DNA of 64,000 bases from Selenihalanaerobacter shriftii (GTDB lineage: Bacteria > Bacillota > Halanaerobiia > Halobacteroidales > Acetohalobiaceae), in contig NZ_FUWM01000014.1 in NCBI RefSeq assembly GCF_900167185.1, positions 1 to 64,000 of the forward strand, in the 5' to 3' direction. The position numbers and the translations under genes were made by a program. The notes beneath the pieces were generated by a model. The model was not told the origin of the DNA, did no database searches, and worked only from the letters and a program-made list of their open reading frames with translations. Positions 55,096 to 64,000 of the stretch are shown here, one piece after another (positions within the stretch are counted from its first letter, which is position 1; each line of letters opens with the position of its first letter).

Positions 55096-56388
55096 CTAAC
55101 TATAATGATTAATAAATTGCTGAACAGTCCGACCCGAACGTCCATTATGTCGCATAGCCCATTGTTTTGCCTTATTTTCTAATTCAGAATCTGACAGATT
55201 AATTTGATGTTTTTGAGCTAATTCCTTTACAATTCGAAGATAATCCTTTTGATTAGGAGATTCATATCTAATAGTAATCCCAAATCGTTCTACTAATGAA
55301 AGCTTCTCTTGAATAGCATCATTTAGATGAATTTCTCCGCTTTCTTGATCACGATCAATCCATTTTTCCTTAATTAAGTGACGGCGATTAGAGGTAGCAT
55401 AGAATAAGACATTCTTAGGTTTAACCTCAATTCCACCTTCAATTACTGCTTTCAAATATTTATAATCTGTTTCAAAATCCTCAAAAGATAAATCATCCAT
55501 AAAGAGAATAAAGTACATGCCGCGATGTCTAAGAATATCTAAAATTTTTGGTAATTGATCCATCTGTTCTTTAGTGATTTCCACTAAACGCAGCTTTTGC
55601 GGAGCATATTTATTTAATAATGCTTTTACAGAGGATGATTTTCCAGTACCACTATCACCGTATAAGAGGATATTATTTGCTCTTTTACCTTTAATAAATC
55701 TTTCAGTATTTTTAATTAATTCTTCTTTTTGCTTTTCATAACCGATTAAGTCTTCGAATCTTATTGGATCATGATCTTTAATTCCTACTAACCCTGTTTG
55801 ATTATCCCAAGAAAAGGCTACATGATTATTTAATGCTCCAGCACCAGAAGAGTAATGATATTTTGCTAAAACTTGAACTAATTCTTTTTCATTTCCTGTT
55901 TGAGAGAAGATTTTCTTTAATTTTTTAATATTTTGAGGATTAGCTTCTTTAATTGAAGAGGATTCATAATCTATTATAAAGTTAATCGGTTCAATTTCGA
56001 GTAATTTAGCTAATTTAATTAAATTAAGATTAAGTATCTCTTTTAATATTATTAGATCATGAGTAGCAGCTTCTCTTAAACTTTTTCCTAATTTGTTTCC
56101 CAATTTTTCACTAGTTAAAGTAAAAGGATTTAAATCTGTCGCAACTAAATGCAAAAGGTGATTCTGCCAAAGATCACCTTTAAAATTCATTCTTTCTGCT
56201 GTATTAATTAAGTCATAACATATTTCATAATAGTTATTTTGAATTTCTGTTATATTACCTTGAGGGTCATTTAGTTTTGATATTAAAGCAACAAACTTCT
56301 GTATCAATTTATCTTGCAGGACTTTGCGGTAGATAACTAATTGGTTCAGCTGTAAATGTTGGTTCTTAAGCTGGTCTAAATAGGACAT
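55096..56388 (-). CDS. DUF815 AAA+ ATPase
   Basis: 430 aa. C-terminal AAA+ module of the DUF815 family: Walker A LLYGDSGTGKSS, Walker B-like FILFMDDLSFE, and arginine-rich NGRSGRTVQQFINHY at the end, with ATSNRRHL as sensor 1. The helical N-terminal half (about 190 residues) is family-specific. Cellular role unknown. Transcribed alone, leftwards; AGGAGC Shine-Dalgarno on the minus strand. Confidence 0.87.
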   Translation of the reverse strand: MSYLDQLKNQHLQLNQLVIYRKVLQDKLIQKFVALISKLNDPQGNITEIQNNYYEICYDLINTAERMNFKGDLWQNHLLHLVATDLNPFTLTSEKLGNKLGKSLREAATHDLIILKEILNLNLIKLAKLLEIEPINFIIDYESSSIKEANPQNIKKLKKIFSQTGNEKELVQVLAKYHYSSGAGALNNHVAFSWDNQTGLVGIKDHDPIRFEDLIGYEKQKEELIKNTERFIKGKRANNILLYGDSGTGKSSSVKALLNKYAPQKLRLVEITKEQMDQLPKILDILRHRGMYFILFMDDLSFEDFETDYKYLKAVIEGGIEVKPKNVLFYATSNRRHLIKEKWIDRDQESGEIHLNDAIQEKLSLVERFGITIRYESPNQKDYLRIVKELAQKHQINLSDSELENKAKQWAMRHNGRSGRTVQQFINHYS

Positions 56389-56564
56389 AATCTATCAGCT
56401 CCTTTAATAATTTAGATTTCATATTTATTTTAACATTTTTCCCATTAATTTATCAACGTTATTTCTTTAATCTTTTATTAAAAATTATTATTTACCAGGA
56501 AATTAAAAAGCCGGTGCTTGCTTCTATGCAATAGGAATAAGGTATGAATTAAGTTAAGGTGAAA

Positions 56565-56602
56565 TAATTAATCCCCTGACTTTATATCAGAGGATTAATT
56601 AT
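56565..56602 (-). terminator. terminator of the purine salvage operon
   Basis: TAATTAATCCCCTGA and TCAGAGGATTAATTA are near-perfect inverted copies with an AT-rich flank on both sides, so it may work in both directions. The stop codon of the phosphoribosyltransferase lies within the right arm. Confidence 0.75.
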
Positions 56603-57165
56603 TTTAATATATTATATTTACTTTTTTCATTATTATTGAAAAGAGGTAATTCTTTTAAATAAATAATATCATCTCTTTTTACCGCTTCACCTTCTGCTAA
56701 AATTGCAGCTTTAGCAACGACTTTTCCTCCAGCTTTATTAACTAACTTTTCTATTGCTGCTATGGAAGCGCCACTACTAATGACATCATCAATAATAGCC
56801 ACTTTCTTGCCGTTTACTTTTTTAGCATCTCTTCCATTTAAACATAAAATCTGTTCTTCTTCAGTAGTGATGGAATTGACTTTAACTTTAACAGGATTTT
56901 GCATATAAGACTTTATACTTTTTCGAGCTACTATATAATTCATATCAAAAAAGCGAGAAACCTCATAAATTAAAGGAATTCCTTTAGCCTCTGCTGAAAT
57001 AAGAACATCAAATTCAGGGAGCTTTTGTGCAAGTTTAGGGCCAACAGTTCTGACTAATTCTGTGTCTCCTAAAATAACAAAACTGGCAATAGATAATTCA
57101 TCTGAAACTGGAACAATAGGTAATTCTCTTTTCAATCCACAAATATTTAAAGTATAAGTTTGCAT
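56599..57165 (-). CDS. purine phosphoribosyltransferase
   Basis: 188 aa, type I PRTase. The PRPP loop is VAIIDDVISSGASI with the diagnostic DD and SSG. An LISAEAKGIPLIYEVS segment resembles the Apt/Xpt branch. It salvages a purine base to its nucleotide in the cytoplasm. It follows the permease by 17 bases and shares its guanine-type riboswitch, so guanine, hypoxanthine or xanthine is the likely substrate; an adenine substrate cannot be excluded by sequence alone. Confidence 0.85.
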   Translation of the reverse strand: MQTYTLNICGLKRELPIVPVSDELSIASFVILGDTELVRTVGPKLAQKLPEFDVLISAEAKGIPLIYEVSRFFDMNYIVARKSIKSYMQNPVKVKVNSITTEEEQILCLNGRDAKKVNGKKVAIIDDVISSGASIAAIEKLVNKAGGKVVAKAAILAEGEAVKRDDIIYLKELPLFNNNEKSKYNILK

Positions 57166-57182
57166 ATGTATTTATTCCTCCC

Positions 57183-58229
57183 TTATAAGCCAAACGAAAT
57201 AGCCAGGAATTTAACAATAAGTCCTGAAATCATTCCTAAAAATGGATCTGTAATTGCAGTGACAGTCATGGTGACGCCTCCTACTAATGGGTCATCCACT
57301 GCTGCTTGAACATTATTAGGAACAGTAACGATCATTCCTAATACTAAAAGAAAACCAGCAATAGCTTCAGTAGGAATATACTTTCCTAACTTTGGTAAAA
57401 GTCCAGCAAATAAGATTATCGCCATTATACTCATCATCATAACTCCAGAAAAAATAGGATGGGGTGCAGCTCCAGTTGCAGAAATAATTGATTCTACTGG
57501 TGCTCCTCCAAAAAGAGAAGAACCCATGTCAGCTAAACTACTAACTATAGCTAAGTGGTCTATATTGACCGGCATATCTGCTATTGAGCCTGTAATATTA
57601 CCAAAGGCAATATTAGCCCCTATATTTAAACAGACCATAGCTAAGGCACCTCGAATGACCATTGGATTTAAAATTGGTTTTTGCAAAGTAAATTCTTCTT
57701 TAGTGTCAGTGACTATTTGGTTGTCTTGTTTAAACAATGCGGACACTATACTACCGATTACTACTGAAACAACAATTGTATAAACTAGATCTTTAGTGAA
57801 AACAAACATAAGTACACCAGCTAAAATTGAACTAAATCCTACAGGTTTGTTATCTTTACTCATATTAATTGCTACTCGACTTAACATGATTCCTACACCT
57901 ACCATCATTCCACGAGTGATTACTGGGCCAATAAAGTTGATAATGTTTTCTAACATGCCAAAGAGTCCAATGAAAGCCATAATAGTAGCTCCAAAGAATA
58001 TCATTGAAAGTCTTTCTCTTAAATTATTCCCCATTGTACCTGCTAAAGTAATAGTTTCTGCTTGAAAGGAAATTGGTGCTACGAGCCCAAGCACCCCACA
58101 ACCAATAGCTCCAATGATAAAAGCCATTGCAGTAGGAACCGAAGCAAAACCAAAAGATAAAGCTAAAAGTCCCTGAGGTAAGCCATTGATGACAACTCCA
58201 ATTGCTGCTAAAATGTCTTGAATATCCAT
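57183..58229 (-). CDS. NCS2-family purine permease (short form)
   Basis: 348 aa, about ten hydrophobic segments. NCS2-type features include the SFQAETITLAGTMGNNLRE region and a loop before TM10 (GGAPVESIISATGAAPHP) where substrate-contacting residues lie. Shorter than the usual 430 or more residues, with an early start, so the first helices look reduced. First gene of the riboswitch-controlled salvage operon; imports a purine base, probably guanine or hypoxanthine. Confidence 0.85.
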   Translation of the reverse strand: MDIQDILAAIGVVINGLPQGLLALSFGFASVPTAMAFIIGAIGCGVLGLVAPISFQAETITLAGTMGNNLRERLSMIFFGATIMAFIGLFGMLENIINFIGPVITRGMMVGVGIMLSRVAINMSKDNKPVGFSSILAGVLMFVFTKDLVYTIVVSVVIGSIVSALFKQDNQIVTDTKEEFTLQKPILNPMVIRGALAMVCLNIGANIAFGNITGSIADMPVNIDHLAIVSSLADMGSSLFGGAPVESIISATGAAPHPIFSGVMMMSIMAIILFAGLLPKLGKYIPTEAIAGFLLVLGMIVTVPNNVQAAVDDPLVGGVTMTVTAITDPFLGMISGLIVKFLAISFGL

Positions 58230-58254
58230 TTATATATAATTCTCCCTTCTAAAA

Positions 58255-58307
58255 TAAAAATACGCGATGCTTGTGTAGAGATACGGGTAGAAACACAAAC
58301 ATCGCGT
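58255..58307 (-). terminator. riboswitch-controlled intrinsic terminator
   Basis: On the minus strand ACGCGATGTTTGTGT (58307-58293) pairs with ACACAAGCATCGCGT (58276-58262), one G-U pair, and is followed by TTTTT. The loop (58292-58277) contains CTACCCGTA, complementary to the 3' arm of aptamer helix P1. Confidence 0.88.
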
Positions 58308-58348
58308 TAATATTGATCGCTAATGTATTTTTTACAGATAATGTTTCT

Positions 58349-58415
58349 CCCGTAGGTAAATGGTTTGTGGCCATTTAGTAGAAACTTCCCGACCATATTA
58401 CGGGAAATATACGAG
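58349..58415 (-). ncRNA. purine riboswitch aptamer, guanine type
   Basis: Read on the minus strand. P1 is CTCGTA (58415-58410) with TACGGG (58354-58349). P2 is TTCCCG with CGGGAA around loop AATATGG. The junction GTTTCTAC is conserved. P3 is AAATGG with CCATTT. The base just 5' of the P1 3' arm, equivalent to position 74 of the xpt aptamer, is C, which specifies guanine/hypoxanthine rather than adenine. It precedes a purine permease and phosphoribosyltransferase. L3 (CCACAAA) departs from the usual GACCGTAAA type. Confidence 0.93.
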
Positions 58416-58447
58416 ATTTATTAAAATTTTAATCTTATATATAACAA

Positions 58448-58475
58448 TTTATCATAATTATTCTAATTTTGTCAA
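58448..58475 (-). promoter_or_regulatory. promoter of the purine salvage operon
   Basis: On the minus strand a perfect TTGACA (58475-58470) is followed after 16 bases by GATAAA (58453-58448), about 33 bases before the aptamer. The rest of the 58230-58709 gap, towards the next gene on the plus strand, is AT-rich with no further element I can support. Confidence 0.6.
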
Positions 58476-58709
58476 CTAAATAATTGAATAAATATATATT
58501 ATTTAATTTATAGTAACAAAATTTTATGGATGTAATGAGATGGCAAAATAAAAATTGGTCTTGTTTTTTAAAAAATAATGTAGAAATAATTTAGGAGAAG
58601 GGAGAAGTAGCATTCTAATAATTTTTTATAAAATAGAGGTTATTATATTAAATTAATGAATATATTTTATATAAGTAGGATTATTGCTGATATAATTAGG
58701 AGTGATTAA

Positions 58710-61448
58710 ATGCAAAGAAGTAACTTTTCATTTTTAAGAGATGAATGGCCAACTTTAAGTGATTTAGGTGAGCTAGCAGAACAAAATTTATATAGAGATC
58801 CAAATACAACATTGGTTAAATTAAGAATGTTTGGGGAACAGATAGTTGATTATATTTTTGCTTATGATAACTTAGAAGAACCTGTCGAAGATAGTCAGTT
58901 CAATAGATTAAAGATATTAGAAAGAGAAGAATTAATAACTGGAGAGATATTAGAAATATTTCATACTCTAAGACAAGAAGGAAATGAAGCTGTACATAAT
59001 TCTTATGGTACCTTAGAGGATGCAAAGACTGTATTATCATTAGCATTTAGATTAGGAGTTTGGTTCATGCAGATTTATGGTAAATGGGATTTTGAACCCG
59101 AAGAGTTTATATTACCAGATAGGAATGAATTAAATGAAAAGAATATTGATAAACTTTCAAAAGCTTATGAACAAAAGTTAGACCAACTACAAAAAGAGTT
59201 AAAGATATTAAAAAATAAACAACAAACTATTAGCGATATTAATTTAAGAAAAGAAAAAAACAAAAAGTTTATTGCTAATTTAGCTTTAAATGATGATGAA
59301 GTAAATAAGATTAAAAGAGATGATATAATACAGGATAATAGTTTATCTAATAATAAGCGAAAATTTATTATAACAGACCCTTTAGGAACCGATGATGAAG
59401 AAGAAGAAGCAAAAATATGGAATGCTGTATGTGATTCATTTAGACCGAATGAGTGTATGGGATATTGGCGATATCCGCTATTTTCAAAAAGAGGCGAAGA
59501 TCGTAAAGAACCGGATATCTTAATTATTGATAAAGAGTTAGGATTGGTTGTTATTGAGGTTAGTGAGTTAACTATTGATCAAGTTGATTCTATAGAGGAA
59601 TTTTATCAAGAAGCAGAAGATTAATTATTTGCGCTATTAGGTTATTGTGATACGGAGTCTGAAATTAGACGTAAGATAAACGGCAGGGCTTGTATAGCTT
59701 TACCTAACATAACGAGTAAGGAATGGGAAGAAAAAGGGTTAGCTAATGAAGGTACGCAGTCAATAATCTTTGGTGACCAATTAGGAAAGAAGACATTATT
59801 AAAGAGAATAAAAGAAATTGAGGAAGTTGTACCTGGAAGAAAGATTAATGATGAAAGATGGAAAGTCTTACTTTCAGTTTTAACAGGGACAACTATTTAT
59901 CGAGAAAAAGTAGAAGAACAACAAAATGAGCAAACTCGCGGTGGAGTTAAAACGATCATCAAACGAGACTTACATGAAATAGACTTACAACAAGAAGAGA
60001 TTGGAAAGAGTATACCACCTGGACCGCAGAGAATAAGAGGAATAGCTGGCTCTGGTAAAAGTGTTTTACTAGCACAAAAGGCAGTACATATGCATTTGAA
60101 AAATCCTGATTGGAAGATAGCATTGGTCTTTTTTACCCGTAGCTTATATGAAGGTACTATTGATCAGTTAGATAAATGGATGAAACGTTTTACTAATGGA
60201 GAAAAAGGTTATTATCCAGATGAAAATAAAAAATTACAAGTATTACATGCTTGGGGTTCTAAGGGGCAAGCTGGATTTTATAGAGAGATATGTGAACATC
60301 ATAATTTAAGATCATTAAATGCAGGAAGTAAGAAATTAAAAGATAGAGATCCAAGTGAAAAGTTGATTAAAGCTATTAAAATATTTTTAGAGAATACTGA
60401 TGATATTAATCCGTTATTTGATGCCGTATTAATTGATGAAGCTCAGGACTTGATTGTTGATGATGAAAAATTAAAATATGAAGATAAACAACCATTCTTC
60501 TGGCTGGCTTATAAATCATTAAAACCAATTGATGATAAAGAATCAAGACGTTTAATCTGGGCTTATGATGAAGCGCAGAGTTTAAATTCATTAAATATTC
60601 CTACGGCACCGGAATTATTTGGTAATGATCCTAAGTTTAAACGAATGGTGAGTGGTCTTCATAAAGGTGGAATTAGAAAGAGTGAAATTATGAATAAGTG
60701 CTATCGAACCCCGGGACCAATCTTAGTTACTGCTCATGCAATTGGAATGGGCTTATTAAGAAAGGAAGGTATGTTAAGTGGATTTACAACTAAAGAAGAT
60801 TGGGAAGATATCGGCTATAAGATTAAAGAAGGGCAGTTTAGGTCTGGACATAAGGTAGTACTACATCGTCCTCTAGAGAGTACGCCTAATCGAGTTCCTA
60901 AGCTCTGGTCAGGTAATACCATAGAGTTTAATACACATACTTCTCGTCAAGTTGAGTTGAAGTCATTAGCAGATAAGATAAAAAAGAATATTAATCAAGA
61001 TGGTCTTAATCCTAGTCGTGATATTTTAGTAGTTGCTTTAGGTGATGCTAAGGAAGCTTTCAGACTTAAGGTTAAAGCAGCTAAGTTCTTAAAGAGAGAA
61101 GGAATTGATATTTATATTCCTACTTCTTTAAGAGAAAATGTATTTTATCCTAAATGGCCCCAAAAAGATTCTAATAAATTTTGGCATACAGAAGCAGTTA
61201 CTATTGCTAATATTTTTAGAGCTAAAGGTAACGAGGCATATATGGTATATGTAATTGGGTTAGATCAAATTGCTAAGGATGAAGCAGACGTAGGTTTAAG
61301 AAATCAATTATTTGTTGCTTTAACTAGAGCTAAAGGTTGGGTTAATATTAGTGGAATAGGTTCTTATTCTATGTATGATGAATTAAAAGATGTAATAGCA
61401 AGCGAAAATACATTTGAATTTAAGTTTAAAAGACCAATGGTTAGATAA
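58710..61448 (+). pseudogene. DUF4145-SF1 helicase gene interrupted by one in-frame stop
   Basis: The frame is open for 912 codons except for a single TAA at 59622-59624 (codon 305). The N-terminal DUF4145/HEPN-like domain (about residues 10-120) has the GNEAVHNSYGT motif. A coiled coil follows, then a NERD-like region with PDILIIDKELGLVVIEV (about 265-285). Next comes a helicase domain with GIAGSGKS (about 444-451), FDAVLIDEAQDL and a UvrD-type C-terminus QLFVALTRAKGWV. One C-to-T change in CAA would explain the break. The two halves could also be separate polypeptides. Confidence 0.8.
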
Positions 61449-62760
61449 ACATTATGCCGTAAATTAGTGTGTAAAATACTACTAGTGATAGCCCAGCAAA
61501 AAGTCCAGCACCTTGTCCGGGGATTAGAGGCATACTAATTAAAATAGCTATAAGAGAAATTAAACCAAATAATGATGTATAGGGAAATCCAAGAAGTTGA
61601 CAGTTTCCTTTGGGAGGACACCCTTTTTCTTTTCGAAATTTATAATGTGTAGCCATAATAATAATATAAGTAAAGAGAAGTGCAAACCCACCCGAACTTA
61701 CTAAAAAGATATAGATTTGACTCGGTAATAGATTAGCTAAGGCTACTCCTGCTAGCATTCCAAAACCAGAGAAAAGTATACCGCGTTGTGGAACTTCTCT
61801 TTCTTCTTTTAACCAGGTTGGGGCATATCCTTCATTAGCTAGGGAATGCATCATACGACCTAATCCAAACATAGCAGCCAACATAGTTGAAAGGATAGCT
61901 ATAACTAAAACTATATTCATAACACCGGCTGCCCAATCAAGTCCAGATCTAGTTAAACTGATTACTAGAGGACTGACTTCATTTGTAAGGTTTACTGTTG
62001 GTACTAAAGGTAGTAAGACTGTTATACCAATAATATATAATGTCGTCAAGCCTAATACTGTGAAGATAATTGCTCGTGGTATAGTCTGATGTGGATTATT
62101 AGCTTCGGAAGCTGCTAAGCCGATAATTTCAAATCCGGCATAAGTAAACATGACGATTAACATACTGCCGGCAATAGCTGTTAATCCACCTGGGAATAAT
62201 GGTTCTGTTTCTAAAACTCCTATGCCAATAGGTCCTTTACCAGGAAACACGCCGATTATTAATCCTAATGCTAGTAATATAAATCCTATTATTGCTGAAA
62301 TTTTTATTAAAGCCAGACCACTTTCTAAGGTAGTTAATAGTTTGGCGCCAAGTAAATTAAGTAAGGTTACTATAATAATTATTATAGTCGCCATAACTGA
62401 CAATGAAACTCCCGGAATCCAGGTACGAAGAAATACAGAAGCTGCTGTTGCTTCGCTTGACATAGCTAGAATTATTCCTGTCCAGTAGACCCAGCCTACA
62501 ACAAATCCAACTCCAGGGCCATACATTTGCTCAGCATATGTTCTAAAGGACCCAGGAACTTGATAGGCAACAGTCATTTCAGAAAGAGCTACAGAAATAA
62601 TGTAGACTAGTATGCCTCCTATTAAGTATGAAATTAGTATTCCTGGGCCAGCACTCTTAATAGCAATAGCAGAACCAAGAAAGAAAGAGCCACCTACTAT
62701 TGTTCCTAAGGCTAACAATGTTAAATGCCAAACTGAGAGTTCACCTTGATTTTCAGTCAT
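61441..62760 (-). CDS. APC-superfamily amino acid permease
   Basis: 439 aa, twelve predicted membrane segments. Starts with WHLTLLALGTIVGGSFFLGSA, the APC substrate-binding GxxxGGxxF-like motif in TM1. FTYAGFEIIGLAASEANNP marks TM6 and IPRAIIF follows. Probably imports an amino acid or related amine. The substrate cannot be deduced; ornithine or lysine is attractive given the catabolic operon but unsupported. It converges on the broken helicase gene, overlapping its end by 8 bases. Confidence 0.87.
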   Translation of the reverse strand: MTENQGELSVWHLTLLALGTIVGGSFFLGSAIAIKSAGPGILISYLIGGILVYIISVALSEMTVAYQVPGSFRTYAEQMYGPGVGFVVGWVYWTGIILAMSSEATAASVFLRTWIPGVSLSVMATIIIIIVTLLNLLGAKLLTTLESGLALIKISAIIGFILLALGLIIGVFPGKGPIGIGVLETEPLFPGGLTAIAGSMLIVMFTYAGFEIIGLAASEANNPHQTIPRAIIFTVLGLTTLYIIGITVLLPLVPTVNLTNEVSPLVISLTRSGLDWAAGVMNIVLVIAILSTMLAAMFGLGRMMHSLANEGYAPTWLKEEREVPQRGILFSGFGMLAGVALANLLPSQIYIFLVSSGGFALLFTYIIIMATHYKFRKEKGCPPKGNCQLLGFPYTSLFGLISLIAILISMPLIPGQGAGLFAGLSLVVFYTLIYGIMFI

Positions 62761-62986
62761 CTATATAATTCCTCTCTTTGTATTAATTTAAAATCAATTT
62801 TATCTCGACCATTGCTGACCTATTACAGTTATTATAATATCCTTTTGAATATGCTTTATACATGAGTCTTTAGTTTGATAATTAAGGTGTAGTTTTTATT
62901 TTACACAGGAGATTATGACTTTCATATAGTATTAGATTAATAAGATATTTTAAATAAGAGTAATCTTAGAGAAGGGAGAAGAGACA

Positions 62987-63631
62987 GTGGAATTAGATAC
63001 ACTTTTTATCACAGCATTAATTATCGGTTTTTCAGGAGCTATGATGCCAGGACCTTTATTAACAGCTACAGTAAATGAAAGTTATCATAAAGGAGCTAGT
63101 GCAGGACCAAGAATTATATTAGGACATAGTATTTTAGAATTATTATTAATCATAGGTTTAATTATGGGGCTAGGCAGTTTTTTAGTTCTTTCTAGTGTAA
63201 AAATTACTATTTCTATTGTAGGCGGATTATTTTTATTATGGATGGGAATTGGTATTATAAAGGACGCTGGTTTTAGCAAGGTTAAATTAGAACTCGCTGC
63301 TGTTGGTTCAAATAAATCTTTACAACCTGAGGCAATTGGGGTATTAACTAGTATCTCAAACCCTTATTGGACTATTTGGTGGGCAACCATAGGTTTAGGA
63401 TATGTAACAATGGCTTGGGAGCAAGGTATTATTGGTTTAATAGTATTTTATTTAGGACATATTAGTGCCGATTTTATTTGGTATACAGGTGTTTCATTCG
63501 GAATTGCATCAGGTAAAGAAATGTTATCAGATAATATTTACCGGATAATATTATTAATATGTGGAGTATTTTTGGTAGGATTATCTTTATACTTTATTTA
63601 TTTAGGAGTTAAGCCTTTAGGTATTTTTTAA
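62987..63631 (+). CDS. LysE-family amino acid exporter
   Basis: 214 aa, GTG start after GAAGGGAGAAGAG. Six hydrophobic segments. The LysE/RhtB signature GAMMPGPLLTATVNESYHKG is near the N-terminus, and SISNPYWTIWWATIG is in the middle. It exports amino acids or small metabolites through the membrane. It is divergent from the APC permease across a 226-base AT-rich gap with no clear element. The 259 bases after it hold no gene I can support. Confidence 0.85.
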   Translation: MELDTLFITALIIGFSGAMMPGPLLTATVNESYHKGASAGPRIILGHSILELLLIIGLIMGLGSFLVLSSVKITISIVGGLFLLWMGIGIIKDAGFSKVKLELAAVGSNKSLQPEAIGVLTSISNPYWTIWWATIGLGYVTMAWEQGIIGLIVFYLGHISADFIWYTGVSFGIASGKEMLSDNIYRIILLICGVFLVGLSLYFIYLGVKPLGIF

Positions 63632-63890
63632 AATAAACTTAGAAGTGAAATAGGAGAAAAGAAGATGAATTTTCTATCATAGAAAGAATAAGGTAATTGG
63701 AAAAGTATTATCATAAAGGAAAAAGTTATTAGCTAAAGCGTAATCATTTAATTTTAAAGAAGAATAATGCTATTTAAAGCAGGATTATTCGGTGTGACAA
63801 TATAATAAGTAAATAGTAGGAAATTACTAACAGAGAGAATAGTGGTAATAGAATAGTTCCTATGTAATGGACTGAGGAGTTGTATTTTAT

Positions 63891-64000
63891 ATGTTAAAAG
63901 ATGCTAAGAAAATATTAAGTGAATGTTTCGGTTATGAATCATTTAGAGAAGGTCAGGCAGATATTATTGAGAATATATTAGCTGGTAATCATACTATGGG
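63891..64000 (+). CDS. recQ: RecQ-type DNA helicase, N-terminal fragment
   Basis: Cut by the window end; 36 residues visible. It starts MLKDAKKILSECFGYESFREGQ and continues DIIENILAGNHTMG, the characteristic Q-motif region of RecQ (FGYxxFRxGQxxII) just before Walker A. TGAGGAG lies about 11 bases before the ATG. The RecQ family is a 3'-5' DNA repair helicase. Confidence 0.85.
   Translation, partial: MLKDAKKILSECFGYESFREGQADIIENILAGNHTM

Noticed and set aside
57526-58065. Plus-strand frames opposite the purine permease
   Set aside because: Antisense shadows of membrane-protein codons; the minus-strand gene has family motifs and a riboswitch.
1-64000. CRISPR arrays, tRNA and rRNA genes
   Set aside because: No regularly spaced direct repeats, no cloverleaf with CCA-type end and no rRNA-like sequence were seen by eye; divergent tRNA genes cannot be excluded without a scan.

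Overview
The window is an AT-rich chromosomal segment of a low-GC, Gram-positive-type anaerobe. Shine-Dalgarno sites are strong (AAGGAGG, GGGGG) and TTG and GTG starts are common. It carries a Stickland-type ornithine oxidation operon, a purine riboswitch, AddAB and a lipoprotein with a lipobox. This fits fermentative Firmicutes and, by inference only, the Halanaerobiales (Orenia or Halobacteroides type). No rRNA, tRNA or CRISPR array was recognised.

Layout. (1) 1-8460: the end of alanine dehydrogenase, then ord-ortA-ortB-oraS-oraE-mutL-like-alr, the oxidative route from D-ornithine to acetyl-CoA plus alanine. The flanking racemase and dehydrogenase can carry that alanine on to pyruvate. (2) 8461-15441: a hairpin-rich intergenic element, an EamA transporter, a DUF3006 protein, TGAC-rich degenerate repeats, a lipoprotein with YD-like repeats, and an orphan 1259-aa LysM/DUF4280 (PAAR-like) protein. 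(3) 15442-29232: housekeeping recombination genes (addB, addA, ssb, an sbcD/sbcC-like pair) with an AAA-ATPase/PD-(D/E)XK protein and a WYL regulator between them. (4) 29356-52909: a defence island. A divergent XRE regulator faces a stand-alone PAPS-reductase-family protein across a cluster of TACGTA sites. Then come an SspE-like DUF262/DUF1524 effector on its own promoter and an SspD-SspB-SspC-SspA-like DNA phosphorothioation operon. A seven-gene train follows: PLD-SF2 helicase, a 49-aa protein, a DndD-like SMC ATPase, a 171-aa protein, a PLD nuclease, an AddB-like protein that seems to have lost its nuclease active site, and a UvrD helicase. It ends at a clear terminator. (5) 53109-61448: small accessory genes (an unknown, an RlaP-like nucleotidyltransferase, a PH-domain protein), a DUF815 ATPase, a purine permease/phosphoribosyltransferase pair under a guanine-type riboswitch, and a DUF4145/helicase gene broken by one in-frame stop. 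(6) 61441-64000: an APC permease, a LysE exporter and the start of recQ.

Most promising system: the phosphorothioation modification operon coupled to three possible effector sets. These are SspE, an SspFGH-like helicase/SMC set, and a PLD + catalytically degenerate AddB + UvrD set. The last looks like an AddAB-type machine whose nuclease may be supplied in trans by the PLD protein. A second SspD/DndC-type enzyme sits outside the operon.
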